Source: Hyphomicrobiales bacterium (lineage in GTDB: Bacteria > Pseudomonadota > Alphaproteobacteria > Rhizobiales > Aestuariivirgaceae). From it: DNA of 13,202 nt. Positions 1 to 7,223 of this stretch are shown here, piece after piece. The notes below the pieces were generated by a model, which saw only the letters and a list, made by a program, of their open reading frames with translations, was not told the DNA's origin and did not search any database. Each line of letters begins with the position of its first letter. The first letter of the stretch is position 1. The translations under genes and the position numbers were made by a program. Where the stretch lies: the NCBI GenBank assembly GCA_013002595.1, contig JABDJG010000265.1, positions 1 through 13,202 of the forward strand. The letters run 5' to 3'.

Positions 1-519
1 GGCCTTCTCACGCTGCCGTTCAGAGCCGTGGCAATCCTGTTTGTCGAAATCTTCCGGCGCATCCCCTTCCTGGTGGTGCTGTTCCTGGTGCTGTTCTTCA
101 TTCAGGCGATTGCCCGCGGTACGTCCTTGTTCTCTGTGGCGGTCATTTCGATCTGTATCTATTCGACGGCTTATATTGCCGACATAATTCGCGGCGGCTT
201 TGAATCGGTGCCGCGCCAGCAGATCGAGGCGGCGATGGCGATGAACTTCAGCCGCTGGCAAATCATGAGGTCGATCATCATCCCGCAGTCGTGGCCGGTT
301 GTACTGCCGCCGGCGGTTGCCTTCATGGTCGGGTTCATCAAGGACACCTCGCTGGTCAGCCAGATCGGTGTCTTCGAATTAACCTTCCGGGCCCGCGAGC
401 TCAACAACATGGGCTTCTCGGGCATTCTGGTGTTCGGCACAATCGCGCTCTTGTATTTCGCAATTTCCTATCCTCTGGCACGCTGGGGACAATGGCTGGA
501 GAAACGACTTGCACGGTAA
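1..519 (+). CDS. Polar amino-acid ABC transporter permease, 3' part
   Basis: Inner-membrane permease subunit of a His/Glu/Gln/Arg/opine-type (PAAT) ABC importer. The frame is open from base 1, so the N-terminus lies outside the window; the GTG at 28 is internal and not the likely start. About 172 residues are visible. They contain several strongly hydrophobic segments and the IEFFRG-like stretch (here VEIFRRIPFLV) typical of the family. The cytoplasmic EAA loop that docks to the ATPase is EAAMAMNFSRWQ, with Asn where most family members have Gly. The C-terminus ends in a short basic tail (LEKRLAR). The stop overlaps the next gene's start by 11 bases, so the two are translationally linked. A solute-binding protein and probably a second permease should lie upstream. 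The family call is secure; the substrate is not known. Confidence 0.93.
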   Translation, partial: GLLTLPFRAVAILFVEIFRRIPFLVVLFLVLFFIQAIARGTSLFSVAVISICIYSTAYIADIIRGGFESVPRQQIEAAMAMNFSRWQIMRSIIIPQSWPVVLPPAVAFMVGFIKDTSLVSQIGVFELTFRARELNNMGFSGILVFGTIALLYFAISYPLARWGQWLEKRLAR

Positions 520-1261
520 TCTTACCCACCATCTCGAAATCAAGGGCGCCTGCGCCGCCTATGGCAAGGTACCGGTTCTCAAAGGTGTCGACCTGACGCT
601 TGGCAAAGGCGAGGTCGTGGCGCTTATCGGCCCGTCAGGATCTGGCAAGTCAACCGTCTTGCGCATGCTTATGGGGCTGACACCACCGTCGGCCGGGGAG
701 ATCCGGCTGGATGGCGAAAGCGTTGATTACCGCAAGTCGTCGAACGTGCGCCGGGTGCGAGACCGGATTGCCGTGGTGTTCCAGCAGTACAATCTGTTTC
801 AGAACATGAATGTGTTGCGGAATGTCACGATTGCACCGCTCAAGATCAAGAAACGGCCGAATGCCGAAGTTGTGGCCGATGCCGAGCGGGTTCTGGCCAA
901 GGTTGGCCTTGCCGATAAACTCAAGGCCTATCCGGATGAACTTTCAGGCGGCCAGCAGCAACGTGTCGCGATCGCCCGTGCGCTGTGTCTCAACCCGGAA
1001 ATCCTGTTGCTGGATGAGGTCACCTCGGCGCTCGATCCCGAGCTTGTCAACGAGGTGCTCGACAGCATCCGCACCCTGGCTGCTGAAGGCATGACCATGC
1101 TCATCGTCAGTCACGAGATGGCGTTCGTGCGCGAAGTGGCAACCAGGGTCATCTTCATGGACGATGGCCTGGTGGTCGAGGCAGGGGCGCCCAAGGACAT
1201 TTTCGACAACCCCAAGACCAAGCGGGCAAAAGAGTTCGTTGGCAAGATTCTGCGGCATTGA
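509..1261 (+). CDS. Polar amino-acid ABC transporter ATP-binding protein (GlnQ/HisP family)
   Basis: Cytoplasmic ATPase that powers the permease encoded just upstream. The protein is 250 aa, the normal family length. Visible motifs are Walker A GPSGSGKS (41-48), the Q-loop Gln at 92 (VFQQYNLF), ABC signature LSGGQQQR (145-152), Walker B with D-loop ILLLDEVTSALD (165-176, Val replacing the more usual Pro after DE) and the H-loop His202 (SHEMAF). The start is TTG at 509, supported by GGAGA at 497-501 about 8 bases upstream, and it overlaps the permease stop. The pair is the end of a transporter operon. No terminator follows: the gene ends 16 bp from the stop of the convergent DAO-family gene. 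Its place beside catabolic amine-type enzymes suggests that it feeds them; this is inference. Confidence 0.96.
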   Translation: MHGNLTHHLEIKGACAAYGKVPVLKGVDLTLGKGEVVALIGPSGSGKSTVLRMLMGLTPPSAGEIRLDGESVDYRKSSNVRRVRDRIAVVFQQYNLFQNMNVLRNVTIAPLKIKKRPNAEVVADAERVLAKVGLADKLKAYPDELSGGQQQRVAIARALCLNPEILLLDEVTSALDPELVNEVLDSIRTLAAEGMTMLIVSHEMAFVREVATRVIFMDDGLVVEAGAPKDIFDNPKTKRAKEFVGKILRH

Positions 1262-1277
1262 AGGGATGAAATCGAGG

Positions 1278-2417
1278 TCAGGCATAACGTTGCGCAGAAA
1301 ACCGCTTGAGGTCAAAGCTCGGGCGGCGGCCCATGACCAGTTCGGCAACAGCCAGGGCCGATATCGGCCCGGCGGTGAAACCCATCCAGGGAAACATGTT
1401 CATGAAGAACCCGGCATGGCCCGGCACTTCGCCAAGGATCGGTTTCCAGTCGGCGGTGCCGTTGACGATGGCCGGCCACGACCGCACCACATGAATATCT
1501 GCAAGTGCCGGCACCACGTTCAGTGCCAAGCGCATGTTGTCGCGAAGCGAGCGCAGGTTGACCGCCAGCTTGTTGTCGTTTTGCCGGCGCGTCGCCGGCC
1601 AGCCGCCGCCGATGATGAAAGTGCCGTTGCGCATCTGCTTGAGGGTGAGTTTTTCCGCCGCCGCATAAACCAGATGCGGCACCAGCGCTTCAGCCGGCTC
1701 CGTCACGCTGACCTGAATAGGGTGGCCTTCGACCGGAAGGTTGAGGCCCAGCAGGGCGGCAACGGTTCCCGCGTCAGCACCGCCGCAATTGACGATCCGG
1801 CGGGCAGCGATGCTGCCGGCCGTCGTTTGGGCAACAAAGCCCTTGCTGGTGTCTTCCAGACCGACAATTTCAGTGTTGCACATAATGCGCGCGCCATGGT
1901 GCATCGCGGCCTCGGCAAAACCCGGCGTTGCCTTGAGCGGATTGGCACTTCCTTCATCAGGGCAGAATGCCCCGCCGATGACGTTGTCCGAGATGTAGGG
2001 CGCCAGAGCGCGCACCTCGTTGCGGTCCAGAAATTCGATGTTGACCCCGTGCCGGCGTTCGATATCTGCCTTGCGCCCGATATCGCGCATCTGGCCCTGG
2101 GTATGGGCAACAAGCAGTCCGCCGGTGATCTTGACCTCAAGATCGCAGTCGATCTCGGCGCCGATCGTCGCCCACAGTTTGGTCGACTCAGTCATCAGGC
2201 GTATGGTCGGTGCGAACTCACGGGCCCAGTCGGCGCCTTCGGTCACAAAAGCATCATGCGGGATCTGGATATGAAGACTGCCGGCATTGGCGCCCGAGGC
2301 CTGGGTGTTGAGATCGAAACGCTCGACCAGGAGGACATCGATGCCCTCGCGGGCCAGAAAATAAGCGGTTGCACAGCCGGCCAGACCACCGCCGATGATC
2401 AGAACGTCCGTTTTCAT
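1278..2417 (-). CDS. FAD-dependent oxidoreductase, DAO (glycine/D-amino acid oxidase) family
   Basis: Flavoenzyme that would oxidise a secondary amine or amino/imino acid. The protein is 379 aa, typical of the sarcosine oxidase beta / opine oxidase B / D-hydroxyproline dehydrogenase beta group. Residues 4-33 form the Rossmann FAD site: GGGLAG at 9-14, with an acidic residue (Glu32) closing the second strand for the ribose. SGANAGSLH (41-49) is the usual second flavin contact. The C-terminus has a G-F-T-AGP-type segment (WMGFTAGPISALAVAELV) that contacts the FAD. The ATG at 2417 is the only sensible start; the ribosome site is weak (AAAGAAA). The gene is divergent from the DapA-family gene, with 63 bp between, and convergent on the ABC operon. 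The Fer2-FAD-BFD fusion at 7216-8997 is the expected partner subunit. Family sure, substrate unknown. Confidence 0.93.
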   Translation of the reverse strand: MKTDVLIIGGGLAGCATAYFLAREGIDVLLVERFDLNTQASGANAGSLHIQIPHDAFVTEGADWAREFAPTIRLMTESTKLWATIGAEIDCDLEVKITGGLLVAHTQGQMRDIGRKADIERRHGVNIEFLDRNEVRALAPYISDNVIGGAFCPDEGSANPLKATPGFAEAAMHHGARIMCNTEIVGLEDTSKGFVAQTTAGSIAARRIVNCGGADAGTVAALLGLNLPVEGHPIQVSVTEPAEALVPHLVYAAAEKLTLKQMRNGTFIIGGGWPATRRQNDNKLAVNLRSLRDNMRLALNVVPALADIHVVRSWPAIVNGTADWKPILGEVPGHAGFFMNMFPWMGFTAGPISALAVAELVMGRRPSFDLKRFSAQRYA

Positions 2418-2480
2418 TTTTCTTTAACACAGCGCCCAGCGGCGCAGTCGCAAGCCATCTTATAATGAGGAGACCAAGTC
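2418..2480. promoter_or_regulatory. Compact divergent intergenic region with GC hairpin
   Basis: These 63 bases must hold the start signals for both the DAO gene (-) and the DapA-family gene (+). A perfect 5-bp GC inverted repeat, GCGCC (2432-2436) and GGCGC (2441-2445) around a 4-base loop, sits near the middle. A strong ribosome site GAGGAG (2467-2472) serves the ATG at 2481. No convincing -35/-10 pair is visible on either strand. The hairpin could be an operator half-site pair; that is a guess. Confidence 0.35.
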
Positions 2481-3458
2481 ATGACGAAGCAGTTCCGTGG
2501 CAGTTACACCGTTACCATCACACCGTTCACCAGCAACGGCAAGCGTGTTGACTTCAAGGCCTGGAAGAAGTTCCTCAACTGGCAGATCGCCTGCCAGGTG
2601 CCAGGCATCATCATCCTCGGCACCACCGGTGAGTTCCTCACCATCAGCGATGATGAGCGGCACGAATTCGTTGAGGCAACCGTCAAGCACTGCTCAGGCA
2701 AGATGGATGTTCTGGTCGGCACAATGAACGCCTATACGCCCAAGGCGGTTGCTTATTCGATGGAGGCAGAAAAGCTCGGCGCCGATGGTCTGATGATCAT
2801 CCCGCCATACTACTACACGCCGACCGAAGACGAGATCTTCAACTACTACAAGGCGATCTGCGAGAAAGTCTCGGTGCCCATCATGCTGTACAACAACCCG
2901 TTCACATCGAACGTCGACATGTCGGCAAAATTCGTCGGACGGTTGACCCGGGCTTTCGATCAGGTCCGTTACATCAAGGAGGCCAGTCAGGCCGCCGGCC
3001 GGGTCTACGACATGGTTGAGGAAACCAGAGGCGTGATGAACGTCTTTGCCGGCCAGCGCATCGTTGAATCCTATCTCGAAGGCGCGGTCGGTTACGTCAA
3101 TCCTTACGGCAACTATATTCCGCGCGCGTCACGGGCGATCTGCGACTACATTGCCCAGGGCCATTGGGACGATGCCAAGAAGATCCAGCGCCTGATCACC
3201 AAGATGCAGGTGATCATCAACGAAGGCCATCCGACCTACGGCCATCAGTGCTATTCAAAGGCTCTGGCCGCCGCAGCCGGCCACCCGGTTGGCGATGTCC
3301 GCCCGCCGCTCACCACTTTTAAGGAACTGGGCCGTGAGGGCACGGGCCGGGTCAAGAAACTGGTGCCGATCATGAAGGATCTCGATGCGCTCGTTGACCG
3401 GATCGATGCCCGCATCGCCAAGTCCAAAAAAGTGCAGTTCGCCGCTGCAGCCGAATAG
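2481..3458 (+). CDS. DapA-family (dihydrodipicolinate synthase-like) aldolase/lyase
   Basis: Class I, Schiff-base-forming TIM-barrel enzyme of the DHDPS/N-acetylneuraminate lyase superfamily. The protein is 325 aa, longer than true DapA (about 290) because of a C-terminal extension of basic and helical character. Visible catalytic features are GTTGE (47-51), the general Tyr137 in LYNNP and the Schiff-base Lys166 in YIKEAS. GAVGYVNPYGNY (201-212) matches the usual barrel-closing strand. It starts at ATG 2481 behind GAGGAG. It is followed after 22 bases by the old yellow enzyme gene, probably in one operon. Members of this family in amine or imino-acid operons include the pyrroline-4-hydroxy-2-carboxylate deaminase of hydroxyproline breakdown; others cleave 2-keto-3-deoxy acids. 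Given the neighbouring amine-oxidising enzymes, a deaminase/dehydratase or aldolase in catabolism is more likely than lysine synthesis. The exact reaction is unknown. Confidence 0.92.
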   Translation: MTKQFRGSYTVTITPFTSNGKRVDFKAWKKFLNWQIACQVPGIIILGTTGEFLTISDDERHEFVEATVKHCSGKMDVLVGTMNAYTPKAVAYSMEAEKLGADGLMIIPPYYYTPTEDEIFNYYKAICEKVSVPIMLYNNPFTSNVDMSAKFVGRLTRAFDQVRYIKEASQAAGRVYDMVEETRGVMNVFAGQRIVESYLEGAVGYVNPYGNYIPRASRAICDYIAQGHWDDAKKIQRLITKMQVIINEGHPTYGHQCYSKALAAAAGHPVGDVRPPLTTFKELGREGTGRVKKLVPIMKDLDALVDRIDARIAKSKKVQFAAAAE

Positions 3459-3480
3459 CCCGAAACTCTAGGAGATCAGT

Positions 3481-4608
3481 TTGGGAACCCCAGCGCTTTT
3501 TTCACCGCTCACCGTGCGCGGATTGACGCTCAAAAACCGCATCGTGCTATCGCCGATGTGCCAGTATCAGGCTGAGGAGGGCCACATCACCGATTGGCAC
3601 GTGGCCCATCACGGCCACTTCTCGATGACCGGTCTCGGCCTTGCCTTTGTTGAAGCATCGGGCGTTACCCGCAACGGGCGCATCACCTATGGCTGCACCG
3701 GGATCTGGGACGACAGCCACATTGCCGGCATGAAAAAAATTGTCGATATGTACCACGCCCGCGGCACGATGTGCGGTATCCAGATCGGCCATGCCGGCCG
3801 CCGGGCGAGCTGCGAGCGTCCCTGGCAGGGCGCAGGCTCCATCGAAAGAGATGACGGGCCCGAAGCTGCCTGGCAGATTATCGGGCCCAGCGCCATACCG
3901 GAACGTGAAGGCTATCCGGTACCGCACGTGCTTACCAAATCCGAGATAGCCGATCTGGTCACCGCCTTTGAAGACGCCGCCCGCCGCTCCCTCAAAGCCG
4001 GCTTTGACGTTATCGAGGTCCATGGCGCACACGGTTATTTGCTGCATTCGTTCTTCTCGCCGATCTCGAACCAGCGTACCGACGAGTATGGCGGTTCGCG
4101 CCAGGCCCGCATGCGGCTGCCGCTGGAAGTCGCAAGCGCGGTGCGCGCCATCTGCCCCGATGATATGCCGGTGTTCTATCGCGCATCGTGTGTTGACGGC
4201 CTCCAAGGCGGCCTTGTCATCGAGGACGCCGTTGCCCTGGCGCGCGAGCTGAAGACGGTTGGCATCGACGTGCTCGACTGCTCATCGGGCGGCATGGCCG
4301 GCCCGGCAACATTGTCCAAGAACCGCATCACGCCCGGCTACATGGTACCCTATGCCGAGACCATCAGGCGCGATGCCGGCATCGCCACAATGGCGGTCGG
4401 CGCCATCATCCATGCCCGACAGGCAGAGGACATCATAGCCAGCGGCAAGGCCGACCTCATCGCCATTGCCCGTGAGATGATGGCCGATGCCAACTGGCCG
4501 TATCATGCAGCCCAGGCTTTGGGCGTGGATAATCCCCATGCCGTCTTACCGGAGCAATATGCTTTCTATCTCGAGCGGCGTGCAGCTGTGTTGGATCGCA
4601 ATGCCTAA
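3481..4608 (+). CDS. NADH:flavin oxidoreductase, old yellow enzyme (YqjM-like)
   Basis: FMN-dependent ene-reductase-type TIM barrel. The protein is 375 aa, a single domain without the 4Fe-4S/FAD extension of dienoyl-CoA reductases or trimethylamine dehydrogenase. It carries the YqjM-class signature: SPMCQY near the N-terminus, with Cys27 and Tyr29 at the flavin-tuning positions; QIGHAGR (101-107); and HGAHGYLLHSFFSP (181-194), with His181 and His184 as substrate-anion ligands and Tyr186 as likely proton donor. SNQRTDEYGGS follows, as is usual. The start is TTG at 3481, preceded 6 bases upstream by AGGAG (3470-3474). It is co-oriented with the DapA-family gene and probably co-transcribed. Its stop overlaps the convergent SDR gene's stop by 4 bases. 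It would reduce, or in reverse desaturate, an activated C=C in the pathway; some OYE relatives instead act on N-methyl amines, so a demethylase role is also possible. Confidence 0.92.
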   Translation: MGTPALFSPLTVRGLTLKNRIVLSPMCQYQAEEGHITDWHVAHHGHFSMTGLGLAFVEASGVTRNGRITYGCTGIWDDSHIAGMKKIVDMYHARGTMCGIQIGHAGRRASCERPWQGAGSIERDDGPEAAWQIIGPSAIPEREGYPVPHVLTKSEIADLVTAFEDAARRSLKAGFDVIEVHGAHGYLLHSFFSPISNQRTDEYGGSRQARMRLPLEVASAVRAICPDDMPVFYRASCVDGLQGGLVIEDAVALARELKTVGIDVLDCSSGGMAGPATLSKNRITPGYMVPYAETIRRDAGIATMAVGAIIHARQAEDIIASGKADLIAIAREMMADANWPYHAAQALGVDNPHAVLPEQYAFYLERRAAVLDRNA

Positions 4609-5372
4609 CGCACATAACTTGCGCCATTAACGTCCAGCGTTGCACCCGACAGATGCCGGCATTTGCCGGTCGACAGGAACGCAACCAGGTCGGCAAGCTC
4701 TTCCGGCGGCACCCATTCGCCCATGGCGAGGCCCGCTGTCACCACCTCTTCGCCGCCAAGCGTTGCTGCGCTCTCTTCTGACAGTCTCGTGCGCACGACA
4801 CCGGGCGCCACGATGTAGGCAAGGATGTTGTCTTTGGCGTAGCCTCTGGCAATTGTCTTGGTCGCCGCCATGACGGCAGACTTGGTCGCCGAATAGGCAA
4901 TGCCCTCGGGGTTGGTGATGCCGCGCTGGGCGGCCCAGCTCGAAATCGTGATCAGCGTGCCGCCGCCACTTTCCAGGTAATGGCGAACTGCGTGACGCAT
5001 TAACCGTGCTGGCGCCAGGATGTTGACATCGACGGCCTCGGCCCAGACATCGTCCCAGGCTTCATCGCTATCTGCAATACCGCCGCACAGCCGCATGACT
5101 GCCGCATTGTTGACGACGACATCGATCCGGCCACGCCAGTCAAGCGCCTCACGCCACAAGGTGTCGACAGCCGACATGTCAGAAAGGTCAGCCCCGATGG
5201 TGATCGCCGTGCCATCCGCAAAATCGCAAATGGCATCCTTTGCACCTTGAAGATCGCCGCCGAAATGGGCGATGACGGATGCCCCATTGAACCCGAGCGT
5301 CCTGGTGATCGCCGATCCGATACCTTTCGACGCGCCGGTCACCAGGATTGTCTTGCCTTCGAGTGAACTCAT
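4605..5372 (-). CDS. Short-chain dehydrogenase/reductase (SDR)
   Basis: NAD(P)-dependent alcohol/ketone oxidoreductase of the classical SDR family, 255 aa. Visible are the cofactor motif TGASKGIG (12-19), NNAA (88-91), Asn117 in VNILAP, Ser144/Ser145 in ISSW and the catalytic Tyr160-x3-Lys164 (YSATK). PGVVRTR follows at about 190-196. The catalytic Ser-Tyr spacing is a residue or two longer than usual because of an AAQRGITNPEG loop. The ATG at 5372 is preceded by GGAG. The gene lies 12 bp downstream of the other SDR (5385-6158), so the two form a minus-strand operon, and it is convergent on the old yellow enzyme gene. Substrate unknown; sequence alone does not separate 3-oxoacyl reductase from sugar or alcohol dehydrogenase roles. 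Confidence 0.93.
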   Translation of the reverse strand: MSSLEGKTILVTGASKGIGSAITRTLGFNGASVIAHFGGDLQGAKDAICDFADGTAITIGADLSDMSAVDTLWREALDWRGRIDVVVNNAAVMRLCGGIADSDEAWDDVWAEAVDVNILAPARLMRHAVRHYLESGGGTLITISSWAAQRGITNPEGIAYSATKSAVMAATKTIARGYAKDNILAYIVAPGVVRTRLSEESAATLGGEEVVTAGLAMGEWVPPEELADLVAFLSTGKCRHLSGATLDVNGASYVR

Positions 5373-5384
5373 GGCTGTGCTCCT

Positions 5385-6158
5385 TCACATTTTGCCGGCA
5401 TCGACCGGTACCAGTTGCCCGGTGATACCGCTGGCAAGGACACTCGCCAGAAACAGACAGGCCCTGGCAACATCGGCTTCAGTTGCTGTGCGGCCAAGAG
5501 CGGTTGCGCCGGCCATCGCCTGCAATGCCTCATCAACCGTCGCGCCACCTTGTGCATGGCGATCTTTGACGCGTCCGACCAGCGCATCGGTCGCAATCGG
5601 CCCGGGCCCGAGCGCGTTGACGCGGATGTTGTGCTGGCCAAGATCGAGCGCGGCTGAACGCACCAGCCCGAGAACAGCATGCTTGCTGGCGACATAGGCC
5701 GCCTGTTGTGGATGGCCTTGCCAGGAATTGAGCGATCCCAGAGCGATAATCGAACCGCCGGACGGAATCATTTCCTGCGCCGCAAGTTTAATCGTAATGG
5801 CAGCGCCTTCGACATTGACGGCAAATGTCCGGCGCCATTCGTCAAGATCAAGCTCCCTCGTTGCACGCCATGGCGGCACCACGCCGGCATTTGCAACGGC
5901 AATGTCCAGCAGGCCATGACTTTCATGCAGGCCCGCGATGGCCGCGCCGACATCGTTTTCATCGGTCACTGTGCCCTGATGGTAGTTCCAGCCCTTTGGT
6001 ATATTGCCGGCCTCCGATCGCGGCAGGATATCAAACATCGTGCCAACCGCGCCGGCCGCGGCCAATTCACTGACGATCGCATGGCCAAGCCCGTTGGCGG
6101 CGCCTGTAACAAAGGCCACCTTTCCGTCAACAAGCCGGTTCCCGGATTGGTTGCTCAT
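5385..6158 (-). CDS. Short-chain dehydrogenase/reductase (SDR), first gene of pair
   Basis: Classical SDR of 257 aa. Visible are the cofactor motif TGAANGLG (18-25), NAG (90-92), Asn115 in VNVEG, Ser142 in LGSLNS and the catalytic Tyr155-x3-Lys159 (YVASK), then GPGPIATD (184-191). Asp43 after the second beta strand (MFDILP) favours NAD over NADP. The start is placed at ATG 6158 (MSNQSGNRLVDGK). An in-frame ATG at 6203 would add 15 Cys/Ser-rich residues unlike an SDR N-terminus. It is not close in sequence to the neighbouring SDR, so the pair is not a fresh duplication. It is probably co-transcribed with the downstream SDR (12-bp gap) and divergent from the 3HCDH-family gene. Likely a dehydrogenase or ketoreductase of the same catabolic pathway. 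Confidence 0.92.
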   Translation of the reverse strand: MSNQSGNRLVDGKVAFVTGAANGLGHAIVSELAAAGAVGTMFDILPRSEAGNIPKGWNYHQGTVTDENDVGAAIAGLHESHGLLDIAVANAGVVPPWRATRELDLDEWRRTFAVNVEGAAITIKLAAQEMIPSGGSIIALGSLNSWQGHPQQAAYVASKHAVLGLVRSAALDLGQHNIRVNALGPGPIATDALVGRVKDRHAQGGATVDEALQAMAGATALGRTATEADVARACLFLASVLASGITGQLVPVDAGKM

Positions 6159-6251
6159 CTCGATTTCCGACCTGCATTTGTTGTTGCCGCAAGAGCTTGA
6201 CATTATTGAACCTGCACTGGAAGCTCATGTCCACAATTGCGGGTAAATTTC
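6159..6251. promoter_or_regulatory. Divergent intergenic region between SDR pair and 3HCDH-fusion operon
   Basis: This 93-bp gap must drive both flanking operons. A consensus -35 hexamer TTGACA lies at 6197-6202 on the plus strand, but no good -10 stands 16-18 bases downstream. Two overlapping inverted repeats are visible: GAGCTT (6193-6198) with AAGCTC (6221-6226), and GACAT (6199-6203) with ATGTC (6227-6231). They could form a regulator site around the promoter. A CGCAAG hexamer (6188-6193) also occurs in the other divergent gap (2449-2454). All of this is suggestive only. Confidence 0.35.
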
Positions 6252-7223
6252 ATGAGCAACCAGGCGCAACCCTCGACTGTCGCCATTGTTGGTGCAGGCA
6301 GCATCGGTACCGGTTGGGCTGTCGTGTTTGCAGATGCCGGCCACAAAGTCCGGCTGTTCGATACAGTGCCTGACAGGTTGCAGGCGGCCCGCAGCGAGAT
6401 CACCGAACGCCTCGGCGACCTGCATGAGTTCGATATCCTGAACGGCACACTCGATGATGTTTTGGACAGAATATCTTTGTGTGCCGAATTGGATGCGGCC
6501 CTTGCCGGTGCCGGCCATGTCCAGGAGTGCATCCCGGAAGATCTGGCCGCAAAGAAACAGCTGTTTGCGCAGCTCGACGGGTTGGTGGACCCATCCTGCG
6601 TGCTGGCGAGTTCATCGTCTTTCCTGCCGGCATCGGCCTTTGCATCGGATATCGCCGGACGGGGCCGCATCCTTGTCGTCCATCCGGCCAATCCGCCCTT
6701 TCTGCTGCGCGTGGTGGAAATTGTTCCGGCACCGTTTACCGATCCAGATGTGGTGGATCGCACCCATCAGCTCATGATGGGTGCGGACATGGCCTGCGTC
6801 CGGCTTGGCGGCGAGGTTGAGGGTTTTGCCTACAACCGGTTGCAGGGCGCGGTGCTGCGCGAGGCCTATTGCCTGGTCCGCGACGGTATAGTTTCGGTTG
6901 CAGAAATCGATCAGCTGATGCGCGATGCCCTCGGGCTGCGCTGGTCGGTGATCGGACCTTTTGAGACGTCTGATCTCAACACCCGCGGCGGCATCAAGGC
7001 TCATGCTGAACGCATGGGACCGTACTATGCCAGGATGGGCCGGGAACGCGGCCAGGATGACCCCTGGACCCCTCAGCTTGTAGCCGAGGTAACCAGCGCC
7101 CGGCGTCAGGCCCTGCCGCTCGACAAGTGGCACGAGCGGGGTATTGAACGCGACCGCGCGCTGATGGCCCTGTTGAGGGCGCGCCGCCACGACCCGGCCC
7201 TGGCGATCTGCTCCGATGACTGA
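6252..7223 (+). CDS. 3-hydroxyacyl-CoA dehydrogenase family protein (lambda-crystallin / L-gulonate / carnitine dehydrogenase type)
   Basis: Soluble NAD-dependent dehydrogenase of 323 aa, the usual length of the stand-alone 3HCDH group acting on small 3-hydroxy acids. The N-terminal Rossmann domain has GAGSIG (14-19) and Asp37 (LFD) for NAD ribose. The catalytic set is visible: the Ser cluster at 120-123, His144 in HPANPP, Glu156 in VVEIVP and Asn195 in GFAYNRLQ. The C-terminal helical domain (about 190-315) is complete. ATG 6252 is chosen; a TTG at 6237 would add five residues and has no better ribosome site (GGGT lies just upstream of 6252). Its last 8 bases overlap the start of the fusion flavoprotein gene, so the two are translationally coupled. 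Relatives oxidise L-gulonate, L-carnitine or 3-hydroxyacyl-CoA. A betaine-like 3-hydroxy acid would suit the locus, but this is inference. Confidence 0.92.
   Translation: MSNQAQPSTVAIVGAGSIGTGWAVVFADAGHKVRLFDTVPDRLQAARSEITERLGDLHEFDILNGTLDDVLDRISLCAELDAALAGAGHVQECIPEDLAAKKQLFAQLDGLVDPSCVLASSSSFLPASAFASDIAGRGRILVVHPANPPFLLRVVEIVPAPFTDPDVVDRTHQLMMGADMACVRLGGEVEGFAYNRLQGAVLREAYCLVRDGIVSVAEIDQLMRDALGLRWSVIGPFETSDLNTRGGIKAHAERMGPYYARMGRERGQDDPWTPQLVAEVTSARRQALPLDKWHERGIERDRALMALLRARRHDPALAICSDD

Noticed and set aside
1164..2465. A 433-codon plus-strand open frame opposite the DAO gene
   Set aside because: It lies antisense to a gene with clear FAD-binding motifs, overlaps the ABC ATPase gene's end, has no recognisable domain and no ribosome site. 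GC-rich codon bias makes such long shadow frames common.
2461..2466. TATAAT as a -10 promoter for the DapA-family gene
   Set aside because: Transcription would start within or after the ribosome site, some 8 bases from the ATG, and no -35 stands 16-18 bases upstream. Most likely chance.
2481..3458. Genuine lysine-biosynthesis DapA
   Set aside because: The protein is about 30 residues longer than usual and sits in a catabolic context with no other lysine genes; the superfamily is broad, so only the family was called.
4370..4385. A 16-bp perfect palindrome GCGATGCCGGCATCGC as a regulatory site
   Set aside because: It lies inside the old yellow enzyme coding region and its codons (Asp-Ala-Gly-Ile-Ala) explain it.
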